Assembly (NCBI GenBank): GCA_045805265.1
Contig: JBJMLO010000001.1
Location: 1-58,122 of the forward strand
Reading direction: 5' to 3'
DNA length: 58,122 nt
From: JBJMLO01 sp045805265
GTDB lineage: Bacteria > Actinomycetota > UBA4738 > JACQTL01
The position numbers and the translations under genes are program-made. The notes beneath the pieces were generated by a model that was not told where the DNA came from, searched no databases, and worked only from the letters and a program-made list of their open reading frames with translations. This document shows positions 1 through 9,191 of this stretch, in pieces (the stretch's first letter is position 1; each line of letters starts with the position of its first letter).

Positions 1-1
1 C

Positions 2-829
<828 letters not shown>

Positions 830-837
830 GGAGAGAG

Positions 838-1146
838 ATGGCCGCCCCCAAGATCCGGATCAAGCTCAGGGCCTACGACCACCAGGTCCTGGACACGGCC
901 GTGCGGGACATCGTGGCGCACGTGACCCGGACGGGAGCACGCGTGGTGGGGCCGGTGCCGCTGCCCACCGAGCGGTCGATCTACACGGTCATTCGCTCGC
1001 CGCACAAGGACAAGGACAGCCGCGAGCACTTCCAGATGCTGACGCACAAGCGGCTCATCGACATCCACGACGCCACGGCGAAGACGGTGCAGGAGCTCCA
1101 GCGCCTGCAGCTCTCCGCCGGCGTCGACATCGAGATCAAGCTCTAA
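838..1146 (+). CDS. rpsJ: 30S ribosomal protein S10 (NusE)
   Basis: S10 of the small-subunit head, which also acts as transcription antitermination factor NusE. It has 102 residues, the family's normal length. Family segments are visible: an IRIKLRAYDHQ start, GPVPLPTE, and SREHFQMLTHKRLIDI near residues 60-75. The ATG at 838 follows a purine-rich GGAGAGAG ribosome site right after the tuf stop. A longer open frame begins at 229 but runs inside tuf and is rejected. It is the first gene of the S10 operon; a 96-base structured gap separates it from rplC. Confidence 0.97.
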   Translation: MAAPKIRIKLRAYDHQVLDTAVRDIVAHVTRTGARVVGPVPLPTERSIYTVIRSPHKDKDSREHFQMLTHKRLIDIHDATAKTVQELQRLQLSAGVDIEIKL

Positions 1147-1152
1147 GGGGGT

Positions 1153-1223
1153 TCGGGGGACTCAAGAGCGAGGCCGGATGTACCGCAGAGGCTGGGATGC
1201 CTAGCCGAGCGGTAGTCCCCCGA
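1153..1223 (+). promoter_or_regulatory. Candidate structured RNA element between rpsJ and rplC
   Basis: A perfect 10-base stem joins TCGGGGGACT (1153-1162) to AGTCCCCCGA (1214-1223), enclosing 51 bases with smaller possible stems. The 3' arm ends just before the purine-rich rplC ribosome site (about 1227-1238). There is no U-tract, so this is unlikely to be an intrinsic terminator. Inference: an RNA fold that tunes rplC translation or processing. Function is not established. Confidence 0.35.
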
Positions 1224-1242
1224 TCGAGAAGGAAAGGAAACG

Positions 1243-1905
1243 ATGCCACAGGTCAAGGGGATCCTCGGGGAGAAGCTGGGGATGACCCAGCTCTTCGAGG
1301 AGGCTCGCGCCGTGCCGGTGACGGTCATCAAGGCCGGGCCGTGCTACGTGGCGCAGGTGAAGACGACCGAGCGCGACGGCTACCAGGCCGTCCAGCTCGC
1401 CTTCGCCGAGCCTCGCCCCCACGGCAGGAACAGCCTGTCGAAGCCCATGGCGGGCCACTTCGACGCGCACGGCGAGCACCCCGGCCGGTACGTGGTCGAG
1501 CTCCGGACCGACGACGCGGCGAACTACCAGCCGGGCCAGGAGCTCACGGTCGACATCTTCGCGGCCGGCGAGCACGCGGACGTGGTGGGGGTGTCCCGGG
1601 GCAAGGGGTTCGCCGGGACCGTGAAGCGCCACGGCTTCAGCGGCCTCGGGGCCAGCCACGGCACGGAGCGGAAGCACCGTTCGCCGGGGGCCATCGGCGC
1701 GTGCGCCACGCCGAGCCGCGTGTTCAAGGGAACCCGCATGGCCGGCCAGATGGGGAACGAGCGCGTGACCGTGCTGAACCTGGAGGTCGTCGCCGTCGAC
1801 GCCGAGCGCAGCCTGCTCATGGTGAAGGGCGCGATCCCCGGTCCCTCGGGCGGCCTGGTCATGATCCGGTCCAGCGTGAAGAAGCCGGTGCGGAAGGGGG
1901 CCTGA
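1243..1905 (+). CDS. rplC: 50S ribosomal protein L3
   Basis: L3 is an early-assembly protein near the peptidyl-transferase centre. The product is 220 residues, typical for bacterial L3. It opens with the family's VKGILGEKLGMTQLF segment and carries the signature loop with HGTERKHRSPG, GACATPSRVFKGTRMAGQMG around residues 145-180. The ATG at 1243 follows a GGAAAGGAAA site, which makes it preferable to any upstream in-frame codon. The stop is 4 bases before rplD. Confidence 0.97.
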   Translation: MPQVKGILGEKLGMTQLFEEARAVPVTVIKAGPCYVAQVKTTERDGYQAVQLAFAEPRPHGRNSLSKPMAGHFDAHGEHPGRYVVELRTDDAANYQPGQELTVDIFAAGEHADVVGVSRGKGFAGTVKRHGFSGLGASHGTERKHRSPGAIGACATPSRVFKGTRMAGQMGNERVTVLNLEVVAVDAERSLLMVKGAIPGPSGGLVMIRSSVKKPVRKGA

Positions 1906-1909
1906 GGAG

Positions 1910-2719
1910 ATGCCGAAGGTGGAACTCCTGGACCGCGCCGGGAAGGTGGTCGGCGACCGCGACCTCCCGAGCGAGCTGTTCGAGGCCAGCGTGAACGTGC
2001 CGCTCATGCACCAGGTCGTGGTGGCCGGGCTGGCCGCGCTGCGTTCCGGCACCCACTCGACGAAGACGCGCGCCGAGGTCCGCGGCGGCGGTCGGAAGCC
2101 CTGGCGCCAGAAGGGCACCGGCCGGGCCCGCCAGGGCTCCATCCGAGCCCCCCAATGGACCGGCGGCGGCGTCGCCCACGGCCCCCACCCCCGCTCCTAC
2201 GACATGCGCGTCAACAAGAAGATGAAGCGAGCCGCCCTCCGCGCCGCCCTCACCGACGCCGAACGAAGCGGCAAGCTCGCCCTCATCGACCACCTGACCT
2301 TCGAGGAACCCCGAACGAGGGACGCAGTTGAAGTCATCCACTCCCTGGACCTCACCGGCAAGATCCTCCTCGTCCTCGACCGCCCCACGGAGGTCGTCGA
2401 GAAATCCTTCAACAACCTCCCGTACGTCAAGGTCAGCTATGCGAGGAGCCTGAACGTCTACGAGCTCCTAGCAGCCGACCGGGTCCTGTTCACGGCAGCC
2501 GCCCTCGACGTGCTCGAGGGCAAAGAGCCGGCACCGGAGGCCCCCGACGACTCGGCCGGCGGGGGCTCTGAGCCGGAGCGAAGCGGAGGCGATGGAGCGA
2601 AGCGCCCCCCGACGGCCGAGGCGGCGGGAGCCACCCCCGCAACCTCTGCCGACGAGGCCGAGGAGGACGAAGCCGAGGACTCTGCCACGGAAGAGCCCCA
2701 AGGTGGTGACGAGACGTGA
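1910..2719 (+). CDS. rplD: 50S ribosomal protein L4 with acidic C-terminal tail
   Basis: L4 lines the exit tunnel and in many bacteria represses its own operon. Residues 1-204 are a normal L4, with the RGGGRKPWRQKGTGRARQGS loop around residues 58-77. A roughly 65-residue low-complexity tail follows, ending in an Asp/Glu-rich stretch. Residues 221-234 of the tail (EPERSGGDGAKRPP) are encoded by two GGAGCGAAGC copies at 2575-2584 and 2594-2603, a short motif that recurs between genes elsewhere. The stop shares four bases with the rplW GTG start, so the tail is part of the normal frame, not a read-through. Confidence 0.96.
   Translation: MPKVELLDRAGKVVGDRDLPSELFEASVNVPLMHQVVVAGLAALRSGTHSTKTRAEVRGGGRKPWRQKGTGRARQGSIRAPQWTGGGVAHGPHPRSYDMRVNKKMKRAALRAALTDAERSGKLALIDHLTFEEPRTRDAVEVIHSLDLTGKILLVLDRPTEVVEKSFNNLPYVKVSYARSLNVYELLAADRVLFTAAALDVLEGKEPAPEAPDDSAGGGSEPERSGGDGAKRPPTAEAAGATPATSADEAEEDEAEDSATEEPQGGDET
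2575..2603 (+). repeat. Paired GGAGCGAAGC motif inside the L4 tail
   Basis: GGAGCGAAGC occurs at 2575-2584 and again at 2594-2603. Related copies are CGAGCGAAGC at 6951-6960 (rplN-rplX gap) and, inverted, 47080-47089 (after cysC). The last two are outside genes. This looks like a dispersed short sequence element, one example of which lies within a coding tail. Confidence 0.4.
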
Positions 2720-3003
2720 AGTCTCCGAGGGACGTCATCATCCGCCCGGTGGTCAGCGAGAAGTCCTACTCCGGGCTCGAGGCCAACCGCTACACGTTCC
2801 TGGTCGCGCCGGACGCGAACAAGACCGAGATCAAGGAGGCGATCCAGAAGATCTGGAACGTCCACGTGCTCTCGGTCAACACGATGATGCGCAAGGGGAA
2901 GGTCAAGCGGCAGCGCTACGTCTCGGGCAGGCGTTCCGACCAGAAGCGCGCCGTCGTCACCCTCGCCGAGGGCGACAACATCGAGATCTTCGAGACGAAG
3001 TAG
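2716..3003 (+). CDS. rplW: 50S ribosomal protein L23
   Basis: L23 sits at the tunnel exit and docks trigger factor and SRP. It has 95 residues, normal length. Family hallmarks include IIRPVVSEKSY near the N-terminus, the TEIKEAIQKIW helix and the VNTMMRKGKVKR segment. The GTG start at 2716 overlaps the rplD stop by four bases (GTGA), indicating translational coupling. Confidence 0.96.
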   Translation: MKSPRDVIIRPVVSEKSYSGLEANRYTFLVAPDANKTEIKEAIQKIWNVHVLSVNTMMRKGKVKRQRYVSGRRSDQKRAVVTLAEGDNIEIFETK

Positions 3004-3021
3004 GGACGGAAGGCAAGAGCC

Positions 3022-3852
<831 letters not shown>

Positions 3853-4137
3853 ATGCCCAGGTCGATCAAGAAGGGCCCGTTCGTCGACGAGCACCTGTTC
3901 GTCAAGATCGAGGACATGAACAAGCGAGGCGACAAGCGGATCGTCCGCACGTGGTCCCGTCGCTCGACGATCGTGCCGGAGATGATCGGGCACACGATCG
4001 CCGTCCACGACGGGCGCAAGCACGTGCCGGTGTTCGTCTCGGAGTCGATGGTGGGCCACAAGCTGGGAGAGTTCGCCCCCACGCGGGTGTTCCGGACCCA
4101 CGGCCACCACACCGAGCGGAGCACGTCGCTCAAGTAG
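3853..4137 (+). CDS. rpsS: 30S ribosomal protein S19
   Basis: S19 binds 16S rRNA in the 30S head and contacts the A-site finger. It has 94 residues, normal length. Visible family segments are SIKKGPFVDEHL at the start, IKTWSRRSTI-like residues in the middle and the VGHKLGEFAPTR signature. The start immediately follows the rplB stop; rplV begins 7 bases downstream. Confidence 0.97.
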   Translation: MPRSIKKGPFVDEHLFVKIEDMNKRGDKRIVRTWSRRSTIVPEMIGHTIAVHDGRKHVPVFVSESMVGHKLGEFAPTRVFRTHGHHTERSTSLK

Positions 4138-4144
4138 GAGAAGG

Positions 4145-4501
4145 ATGGAAGCCAGAGCCAGCGCGAAATACGTCCGGATCTCGCCGCGGAAGGTGCGGCG
4201 GGTGGTGGAGATGATCCGGGGCCAGCACGTCCTGGAGGCCGAGCGGCGGCTGCAGTTCTCGCCGCTGGGGGCCTCGAGGACGGTGTCCAAGGTCCTGCGC
4301 TCCGCCGTGGCCAACGCCGAGCAGCGCCCCGGCATCATCGAGGAGAACCTCGTGGTGAAGGGGGGCTGGGTGGACGAGGGCCCGACGCTGAAACGCTTCC
4401 GGCCCCGGGCCTACGGGCGCGCCACGCAGATCCGCAAGCGCACCTCGCACATCACGCTGGTCGTCGAGAACATCGGAGAGGAGCCCACCGTTGGGGCATA
4501 A
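4145..4501 (+). CDS. rplV: 50S ribosomal protein L22
   Basis: L22 lines the exit tunnel beside L4; its beta-hairpin contacts 23S rRNA from all domains. It has 118 residues, normal. Family segments: ASAKYVRISPRKVR near the start, SAVANAE in the middle and the hairpin GPTLKRFRPRAYGRA with its Arg-rich tip. AGGAGAAGG precedes the ATG at 4145. The 3' end overlaps the rpsC TTG start by 11 bases. Confidence 0.97.
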   Translation: MEARASAKYVRISPRKVRRVVEMIRGQHVLEAERRLQFSPLGASRTVSKVLRSAVANAEQRPGIIEENLVVKGGWVDEGPTLKRFRPRAYGRATQIRKRTSHITLVVENIGEEPTVGA

Positions 4502-5408
4502 GGTCAACCCGTACGGGTTCCGGCTGGGGGTCATCTACCCCTGGAAGTCGAACTGGTACGCCGGGCGCGACTACGCGACGAACCTGCACCAGGACGTCCG
4601 CATCCGCAGGCACATCCGCGGGCGGCTCTCGCGTGCCGGCATCTCCTCGATCGACATCGAGCGCAAGGGCGACCAGGTGTGGGTGTTCATCCGCACGGCC
4701 CGCCCGGGCATCGTGATCGGCCGCAAGGGCGCCGAGGTCGAGCGCATCCGCAAGGACCTCGAGCGCATCACCGGCAAGCGCGTCGACGTGAAGGTCGAGG
4801 ACATGAACCAGACCGCGTCGGACACGCGCCCGGAGACGGACGCCACCCTGCTCGCCCAGGGCGTGTCCGAGCAGCTGGCCGGGCGGGTGTCGTTCCGTCG
4901 GGCCATGCGCCGGGCGGTCCAGACGGCCATGCGGGCCGGCGCCATGGGCGTCCGGGTCCAGTGCGGCGGCCGCCTGGGCGGCGCCGAGATGTCCCGCCGC
5001 GAGTGGTACCGCGAGGGCCGGGTCCCGCTGCACACCCTCCGCGCCAAGATCGACTACGGCACGGCCGAGGCGAAGACCACGTTCGGGATCATCGGCGTGA
5101 AGGTGTGGGTGTACCACGGCGACGAGATCCCGGTGCAGGAGCAGGAGACCGCCCGGCTGCGGGCCCGCGCGATCGCCGGGATGGCGCCCCGCCGGGGGAG
5201 CGGCGGCGCCTCGACGGGCGCGCTGATCACGGACGTCCGCGAGATGGGCGAGGAGGACGAGCGTCGGGGACGCGGCGTCCCCGCCGAGCCCGAGGCGACC
5301 GAGGCGGAGCCCACCGAGCCCGAGGCCGCGGAGCCCGAGTCGCCGGCCGAGGCCCAGGAGCCGGCCGGGCCCGAGGCGACGGCGCCAGGCGAGGGAGAGG
5401 GGTCGTAG
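4491..5408 (+). CDS. rpsC: 30S ribosomal protein S3 with acidic C-terminal tail
   Basis: S3 is at the mRNA entry channel of the 30S head. The first 215 or so residues are canonical: GHKVNPYGFRLG start, a KH domain with VIGRKGAEVERIRK (GxxG loop), and the C-terminal ALI-type domain. About 80 further residues are Glu/Pro/Ala-rich (repeated EP pairs) and strongly acidic, making the protein 305 residues against roughly 210-280 in relatives. TTG at 4491 is chosen because it gives the conserved M-GHKVNP start; it lies inside rplV. Confidence 0.95.
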   Translation: MGHKVNPYGFRLGVIYPWKSNWYAGRDYATNLHQDVRIRRHIRGRLSRAGISSIDIERKGDQVWVFIRTARPGIVIGRKGAEVERIRKDLERITGKRVDVKVEDMNQTASDTRPETDATLLAQGVSEQLAGRVSFRRAMRRAVQTAMRAGAMGVRVQCGGRLGGAEMSRREWYREGRVPLHTLRAKIDYGTAEAKTTFGIIGVKVWVYHGDEIPVQEQETARLRARAIAGMAPRRGSGGASTGALITDVREMGEEDERRGRGVPAEPEATEAEPTEPEAAEPESPAEAQEPAGPEATAPGEGEGS

Positions 5409-5410
5409 CC

Positions 5411-5830
5411 ATGCTCGCTCCCAAGAAGATCAAGCACCGCAAGCAGCATCGGGGCCGGATGCGGGGCAAGGCGACCGGCGGCACCGAGGTGCACTTCGGC
5501 GACTACGGGTTGCTCGCGCTCGAGCCCGGCTGGATCACCAACCGCCAGATCGAGGCGGCTCGTGTCGCGATCACCCGGCACATCCGCCGTGGCGGGAAGG
5601 TGTGGATCACGATCTTCCCGGACAAGCCGGTCACGAAGAAGCCGGCCGAGACCCGCATGGGCTCCGGCAAGGGGAACCCCGAGGGATGGGTCGCAGTCGT
5701 GAAGCCGGGACGGGTGATGTTCGAGCTGTCCGGGGTGGCAGAGCCGCTGGCCCGCGAGGCCATGCTGCGTGCGGCGCACAAGCTGCCGATCAAGTCGAAG
5801 TTCATCTCCCGCGCGGGGGGTGGTGAGTGA
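5411..5830 (+). CDS. rplP: 50S ribosomal protein L16
   Basis: L16 organises the tRNA-binding sites of the large subunit. It has 139 residues, the usual length. The start LAPKKIKHRKQHRGRM and the signature MGSGKGNPEGWVAVVKPGR with the RMGSGKG loop (around residues 78-95) are diagnostic. The ATG at 5411 is 2 bases past the rpsC stop. The stop overlaps the rpmC ATG by one base (TGATG). Confidence 0.97.
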   Translation: MLAPKKIKHRKQHRGRMRGKATGGTEVHFGDYGLLALEPGWITNRQIEAARVAITRHIRRGGKVWITIFPDKPVTKKPAETRMGSGKGNPEGWVAVVKPGRVMFELSGVAEPLAREAMLRAAHKLPIKSKFISRAGGGE

Positions 5831-6207
5831 TGCCACAGACCACGGCGAAGGAGCTGCGCGAGGTCCCGGACGAGGAGCTGTTCGCTCAGGTGGAGTCCCT
5901 CAAGGAGGAGCTCTTCAACCTGCGGTTCCAGTTCGCGACGGGGCAGCTCGACAACGCGATGCGGATCAAGCAGGTCCGCCACGACATCGCGCGCATCCTG
6001 ACCGTGCTCCGGGAGCGCCAGACCGGGCAGGAGCTCGAGGTGGCGCTGGCCCGGGCCGACGAGGAGGCGCTCGCAGAGTCCCGCGCCGCGCAGGCCCGCG
6101 GGGAGAAGAAGGGCACGTCGCTGGCCGAGGCCACGTACGAGGCGAGCATCGAGGAGGAGGCGGCGGCAGGGGCCGAGGAGCCCCCGCCGGAGGAGGAGGC
6201 GCCGTGA
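5830..6207 (+). CDS. rpmC: 50S ribosomal protein L29 with long acidic tail
   Basis: L29 is a small helical hairpin at the tunnel exit. Residues 1-66 match the family (LREVPDEELFAQVESLKEELFNLRFQ, then HDIARILTVLRER). Another 60 residues follow, Ala/Glu-rich and ending in an EEPPPEEEAP-type stretch, nearly doubling the normal 65-75 residue length. The start at 5830 (TGATG junction with rplP) is preferred to a GTG three bases upstream. The last four bases overlap the rpsQ GTG. Confidence 0.93.
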   Translation: MPQTTAKELREVPDEELFAQVESLKEELFNLRFQFATGQLDNAMRIKQVRHDIARILTVLRERQTGQELEVALARADEEALAESRAAQARGEKKGTSLAEATYEASIEEEAAAGAEEPPPEEEAP

Positions 6208-6548
6208 GCCAGCCCGAGCAGGACGCCATCGCCATGGAGCCGCAGGCGCAGACGCCCGCGAGCGCCGAGGCGGCGCCGGTGGAACCCGTCGTGCGCGCTC
6301 GCGGCGAGCGGAAGGTCCGAACCGGCGTCGTGGTGTCCGAGAAGATGGACAAGACCGTGCTGGTCCGCATCCGGCAGGTCATGCGGCACTCGACGTACGG
6401 CAAGACCGTCCGCCGGTCGTCCAAGCTCGCCGCGCACGACGAGGCGAACGACGCCCACGTCGGGGACACCGTGCGGGTCATGGAGACGCGGCCGCTGTCG
6501 AAGACCAAGCGGTGGCGCGTCATCGAGATCCTCGAACGAGCGAAGTAG
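6204..6548 (+). CDS. rpsQ: 30S ribosomal protein S17
   Basis: S17 is an OB-fold primary 16S rRNA-binding protein. With the GTG at 6204 (GTGA overlap with rpmC) it has 114 residues. The family core starts at RKVRTGVVVSEKMDKTVLV and includes the HDEANDAHVGDTVRVMETRPLSKTKRW signature region. The first 30 or so residues are a low-complexity extension; an internal ATG at 6234 would shorten it by ten residues and cannot be excluded. Confidence 0.94.
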   Translation: MSQPEQDAIAMEPQAQTPASAEAAPVEPVVRARGERKVRTGVVVSEKMDKTVLVRIRQVMRHSTYGKTVRRSSKLAAHDEANDAHVGDTVRVMETRPLSKTKRWRVIEILERAK

Positions 6549-6560
6549 GGGCATCCGGGC

Positions 6561-6929
6561 GTGATTCAGCAGGAGACACGGTGCAAGGTCGCGGACAACA
6601 CGGGGGCCAGGGAGGTCCTGTGCATCCGCGTCCTCGGGGGCTCCGGCCGCCGGTACGCGAGCCTCGGCGACGTCATCGTGGGCTCCGTGAAGGACGCGAT
6701 CCCCGGCGCCTCCGTGAAGAAGGGCGAGGTGGTGAAGGCCGTTGTCGTCCGGACCGCCAAGGAGCGCCGCCGGGTCGATGGCTCGTACATCAAGTTCGAC
6801 GACAACGCGGTCGTGTTGATCAACGAACAGCGCAACCCCCGCGGAACGCGCATCTTCGGGCCGGTGGCCCGCGAGCTGCGCGAGAAGCGGTTCATGAAGA
6901 TCATTTCGCTGGCACCGGAGGTGCTGTGA
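6561..6929 (+). CDS. rplN: 50S ribosomal protein L14
   Basis: L14 forms part of the intersubunit bridge B8. It has 122 residues, the canonical length. It begins IQQETRCKVADNTGAREVLCIRVLGGS and contains the VKKGEVVKAVVVRT strand and the GTRIFGPVARELRE end. The start is GTG at 6561, 12 bases after the rpsQ stop. A 104-base structured gap follows before rplX. Confidence 0.97.
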   Translation: MIQQETRCKVADNTGAREVLCIRVLGGSGRRYASLGDVIVGSVKDAIPGASVKKGEVVKAVVVRTAKERRRVDGSYIKFDDNAVVLINEQRNPRGTRIFGPVARELREKRFMKIISLAPEVL

Positions 6930-6933
6930 GGGT

Positions 6934-7010
6934 CCAGGGAGGTAGCGGTCCGAGCGAAGCAAAGGGATCCGCGGACTCCCTGGTCGAAGCGCGTCGCCGG
7001 AGGCGACGTG
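6934..7010 (+). promoter_or_regulatory. Two hairpins in the rplN-rplX gap
   Basis: The 104-base spacer holds an 8-base stem CCAGGGAG (6934-6941) with CTCCCTGG (6976-6983), and a compact hairpin with a 9-pair stem (6990-6998 with 7002-7010, one G-U pair) closed by a GGA loop. The second hairpin ends 23 bases before the rplX ATG. No U-tract follows, so a terminator is unlikely; mRNA processing, stability or translational control is an inference. A CGAGCGAAGC motif (6951-6960) lies in the first loop. Confidence 0.35.
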
Positions 7011-7033
7011 CTGAGAATGGAAAGAGGTAAGTC

Positions 7034-7369
7034 ATGCCGGGAGTGGACATCAAGAAGGACGACACCGTGAAGGTGATCTCGGGGAAGGACGTCGGCCATC
7101 AGGGCCGGGTCATCCGCGTGGTCCCCGACCGGGGCCGGGTGCTGGTCGAGGGCGCGGCCCGGGCCAAGAAGCACACCCGCACCGGGTCCAAGCGCTCGAC
7201 CTCGGGCCAGCGCCTCCAGCAGGGCGGGATCATCGACACGGAGCTCTTCATCGACATCTCCAACGTCCAGGTCGTGTGCAAGTCCTGCAACCGGGCCTCG
7301 CGGATGGGCCATCGTGTCGAGGACGGCGTGAAGACCCGGGTGTGCAAGCGATGCGGAGCGGACCAGTGA
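7034..7369 (+). CDS. rplX: 50S ribosomal protein L24, zinc-ribbon type
   Basis: L24 is an assembly initiator bound at the 5' end of 23S rRNA. It has 111 residues with the N-terminal KOW motif (KKDDTVKVISGKDVGHQGRVIRV). C82, C85, C104 and C107 form two CxxC pairs typical of zinc-binding L24 forms. The ATG at 7034 follows GAAAGAGG. The stop overlaps the rplE GTG by four bases. Confidence 0.96.
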   Translation: MPGVDIKKDDTVKVISGKDVGHQGRVIRVVPDRGRVLVEGAARAKKHTRTGSKRSTSGQRLQQGGIIDTELFIDISNVQVVCKSCNRASRMGHRVEDGVKTRVCKRCGADQ

Positions 7370-8010
7370 GCCAGCAGCCCCAGAAGCAGTCGAAGAAGGA
7401 CCGGGCCCCCAAGCGGTCGTCGGGCGGCGTCCCGGCCGGATACGTCCCCCGGCTCAAGACCCGCTTCCGCGAGGAGCTGGTTCGTAGGCTGATGCAGTCG
7501 CGCGGCTACTCGAACCCGATGCAGGTGCCCCGCCTGGAGAAGATCGTGGTCAACATGGGCGTGGGCGACGCGGTCCGCGAGGCGCGGATGCTCGACGCGG
7601 CGGTCGACGACCTGCAGGTCGTCACGGGCCAGAAGGCGCTGGTCACGAAGGCCCGGAAGTCGATCGCCGGCTTCAAGCTCCGCGAGGGGATGTCGATCGG
7701 GGCGAAGGTCACGCTGCGCGGCGACCGGATGTGGGAGTTCCTGGACCGCCTGCTGTCGACCGCGCTCCCGCGCATCCGGGACTTCCGGGGCCTGGCCCCG
7801 AACGCCTTCGACGGCCACGGGAACTACACGATCGGCGTGACCGAGCAGTTGATCTTCCCGGAGATCGACTACGACAAGGTGGTGAAGGTCCGCGGCATGG
7901 ACATCACGATCGTGACCACGGCACAGACCGACGAAGAGGGCCGGGCCCTGCTGCTCGCTCTGGGGTTCCCGCTGCAGGGCGCCCCGGCTGTGACGCAGGC
8001 GGCCTCGTAG
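7366..8010 (+). CDS. rplE: 50S ribosomal protein L5
   Basis: L5 binds 5S rRNA and forms bridge B1b. It has 214 residues from the GTG at 7366, which overlaps the rplX stop (GTGA). About 30 Gln/Lys/Ser-rich residues precede the family core, which runs from LKTRFREELV through NPMQVPRLEKIVVNMGVG, TGQKALVTKARKSIAGFKLREG, and the RDFRGL and FPEIDYDK segments. An in-frame frame extending to 7276 lies inside rplX and is rejected. Confidence 0.96.
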   Translation: MSQQPQKQSKKDRAPKRSSGGVPAGYVPRLKTRFREELVRRLMQSRGYSNPMQVPRLEKIVVNMGVGDAVREARMLDAAVDDLQVVTGQKALVTKARKSIAGFKLREGMSIGAKVTLRGDRMWEFLDRLLSTALPRIRDFRGLAPNAFDGHGNYTIGVTEQLIFPEIDYDKVVKVRGMDITIVTTAQTDEEGRALLLALGFPLQGAPAVTQAAS

Positions 8011-8037
8011 CAACTCGATGACGGCGTAGGAGCATTC

Positions 8038-8223
8038 ATGGCGAAGAAGGCACTGATCAACAAGCAGCAGGCCCAGCCGAAGTTCGGCGTGCGCGCGTAC
8101 ACGCGGTGCGCCCGCTGCGGGCGGGCCCGCGCGGTGTTCCGGAAGTTCCAGCTGTGCCGGATCTGCTTCCGCGAGCTGGCGCATGCCGGCGAGCTCCCGG
8201 GGGTGACGAAGTCGTCATGGTGA
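8038..8223 (+). CDS. rpsZ: 30S ribosomal protein S14, type Z (zinc form)
   Basis: S14 binds the 30S head near the A-site. This is the short 61-residue form with C24, C27, C40 and C43 making two CxxC pairs that hold zinc. It is not the roughly 100-residue zinc-free form that some actinobacteria carry as a second copy. The start lies 27 bases after rplE, with GTAGGAG as ribosome site. The stop overlaps rpsH. Confidence 0.97.
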   Translation: MAKKALINKQQAQPKFGVRAYTRCARCGRARAVFRKFQLCRICFRELAHAGELPGVTKSSW

Positions 8224-8630
8224 GGCTCGCGACGAACGTGACGGACCCGATCGCGGACATGCTCACGCGCATCCGCAACGCGAACATCGGCACGAAGGAC
8301 GAGCTGCTGGTCCCCGCGTCCAAGATGAACGAGGCCCTGGCCCGCATCCTGGCCCAGGAGGGGTACATCGAGTCGTTCGCCCCGGAGGGCGAGGGCGTCG
8401 AGTCCGTGATCCGCATCACGCTGAAGTACGGCCGGGGCCGGGAGCGGACCATCACCGGCCTGAAGCGGGTCTCCAAGCCCGGCCGGAGGGTGTACGCGAA
8501 GCGCGACCGCCTGCCCCGGGTGATCGGCGGGCTCGGCGTCGCGATCATCAGCACGTCGCAGGGCCTGATGACCGACCGCGACGCCGCCCGGGCCAAGCTG
8601 GGCGGCGAGGTCCTGGCGTACGTCTGGTAG
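8217..8630 (+). CDS. rpsH: 30S ribosomal protein S8
   Basis: S8 is a primary 16S rRNA binder and, in E. coli, the repressor of the spc operon. It has 137 residues, starting just before the conserved VTDPIADMLTRIRNAN and ending GLMTDRDAARAKLGGEVLAYVW. The ATG at 8217 overlaps the rpsZ stop by seven bases; GTG at 8220 (GTGA overlap) is an equally plausible start that changes only one residue. Confidence 0.96.
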   Translation: MVRLATNVTDPIADMLTRIRNANIGTKDELLVPASKMNEALARILAQEGYIESFAPEGEGVESVIRITLKYGRGRERTITGLKRVSKPGRRVYAKRDRLPRVIGGLGVAIISTSQGLMTDRDAARAKLGGEVLAYVW

Positions 8631-8644
8631 GGGTTGAAGCGACC

Positions 8645-9190
8645 ATGAGCAGAATCGGAAAGCAGCCGGTCGAGATCCCGAGCGGGGTCGACGTCGTCGT
8701 GGACGGCACCCGGGTCGCGGTGACCGGCCCGCGGGGGTCGCTCGAGCAGACGTTCCACCGCGAGGTGCGGATCACCAAGGACGACGGCACGATCGTGGTG
8801 GAGCGCACGGCCGACGACGGCTTCCACCGCGGCCTGCACGGGCTGACCCGCACGCTCATCGCCAACATGGTCGAGGGCGTGACCAGGGGCTACGAGAAGC
8901 GTCTGGAGATCGTCGGGGTTGGGTACCGAGCGGTGCTCAAGGGCTCCGACCTCGAGCTGGCGCTCGGCTTCTCGCACCCGGTCCACGTCCTGGCGCCGAA
9001 GGGCATCGAGTTCGAGGTCCCGGCGCCCACCCGGATCACGATCCGGGGGAACGACAAGCAGATGGTCGGCGAGGTCGCCGCCAACATCCGGAAGATCCGC
9101 AAGCCCGAGCCGTACAAGGGCAAGGGGGTCCGGTACGAGGGCGAGTTCGTCCGCAAGAAGGCCGGCAAGGCCGCCAAGGGGGCCAAGTAG
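8645..9190 (+). CDS. rplF: 50S ribosomal protein L6
   Basis: L6 sits near the GTPase centre and sarcin-ricin loop. It has 181 residues, normal length, starting SRIGKQPVEIPSGV, with two repeats of the L6 fold and the C-terminal signature KPEPYKGKGVRYEGE. The ATG at 8645 follows the rpsH stop by 14 bases. rplR follows after a single base. Confidence 0.97.
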   Translation: MSRIGKQPVEIPSGVDVVVDGTRVAVTGPRGSLEQTFHREVRITKDDGTIVVERTADDGFHRGLHGLTRTLIANMVEGVTRGYEKRLEIVGVGYRAVLKGSDLELALGFSHPVHVLAPKGIEFEVPAPTRITIRGNDKQMVGEVAANIRKIRKPEPYKGKGVRYEGEFVRKKAGKAAKGAK

Positions 9191-9191
9191 C

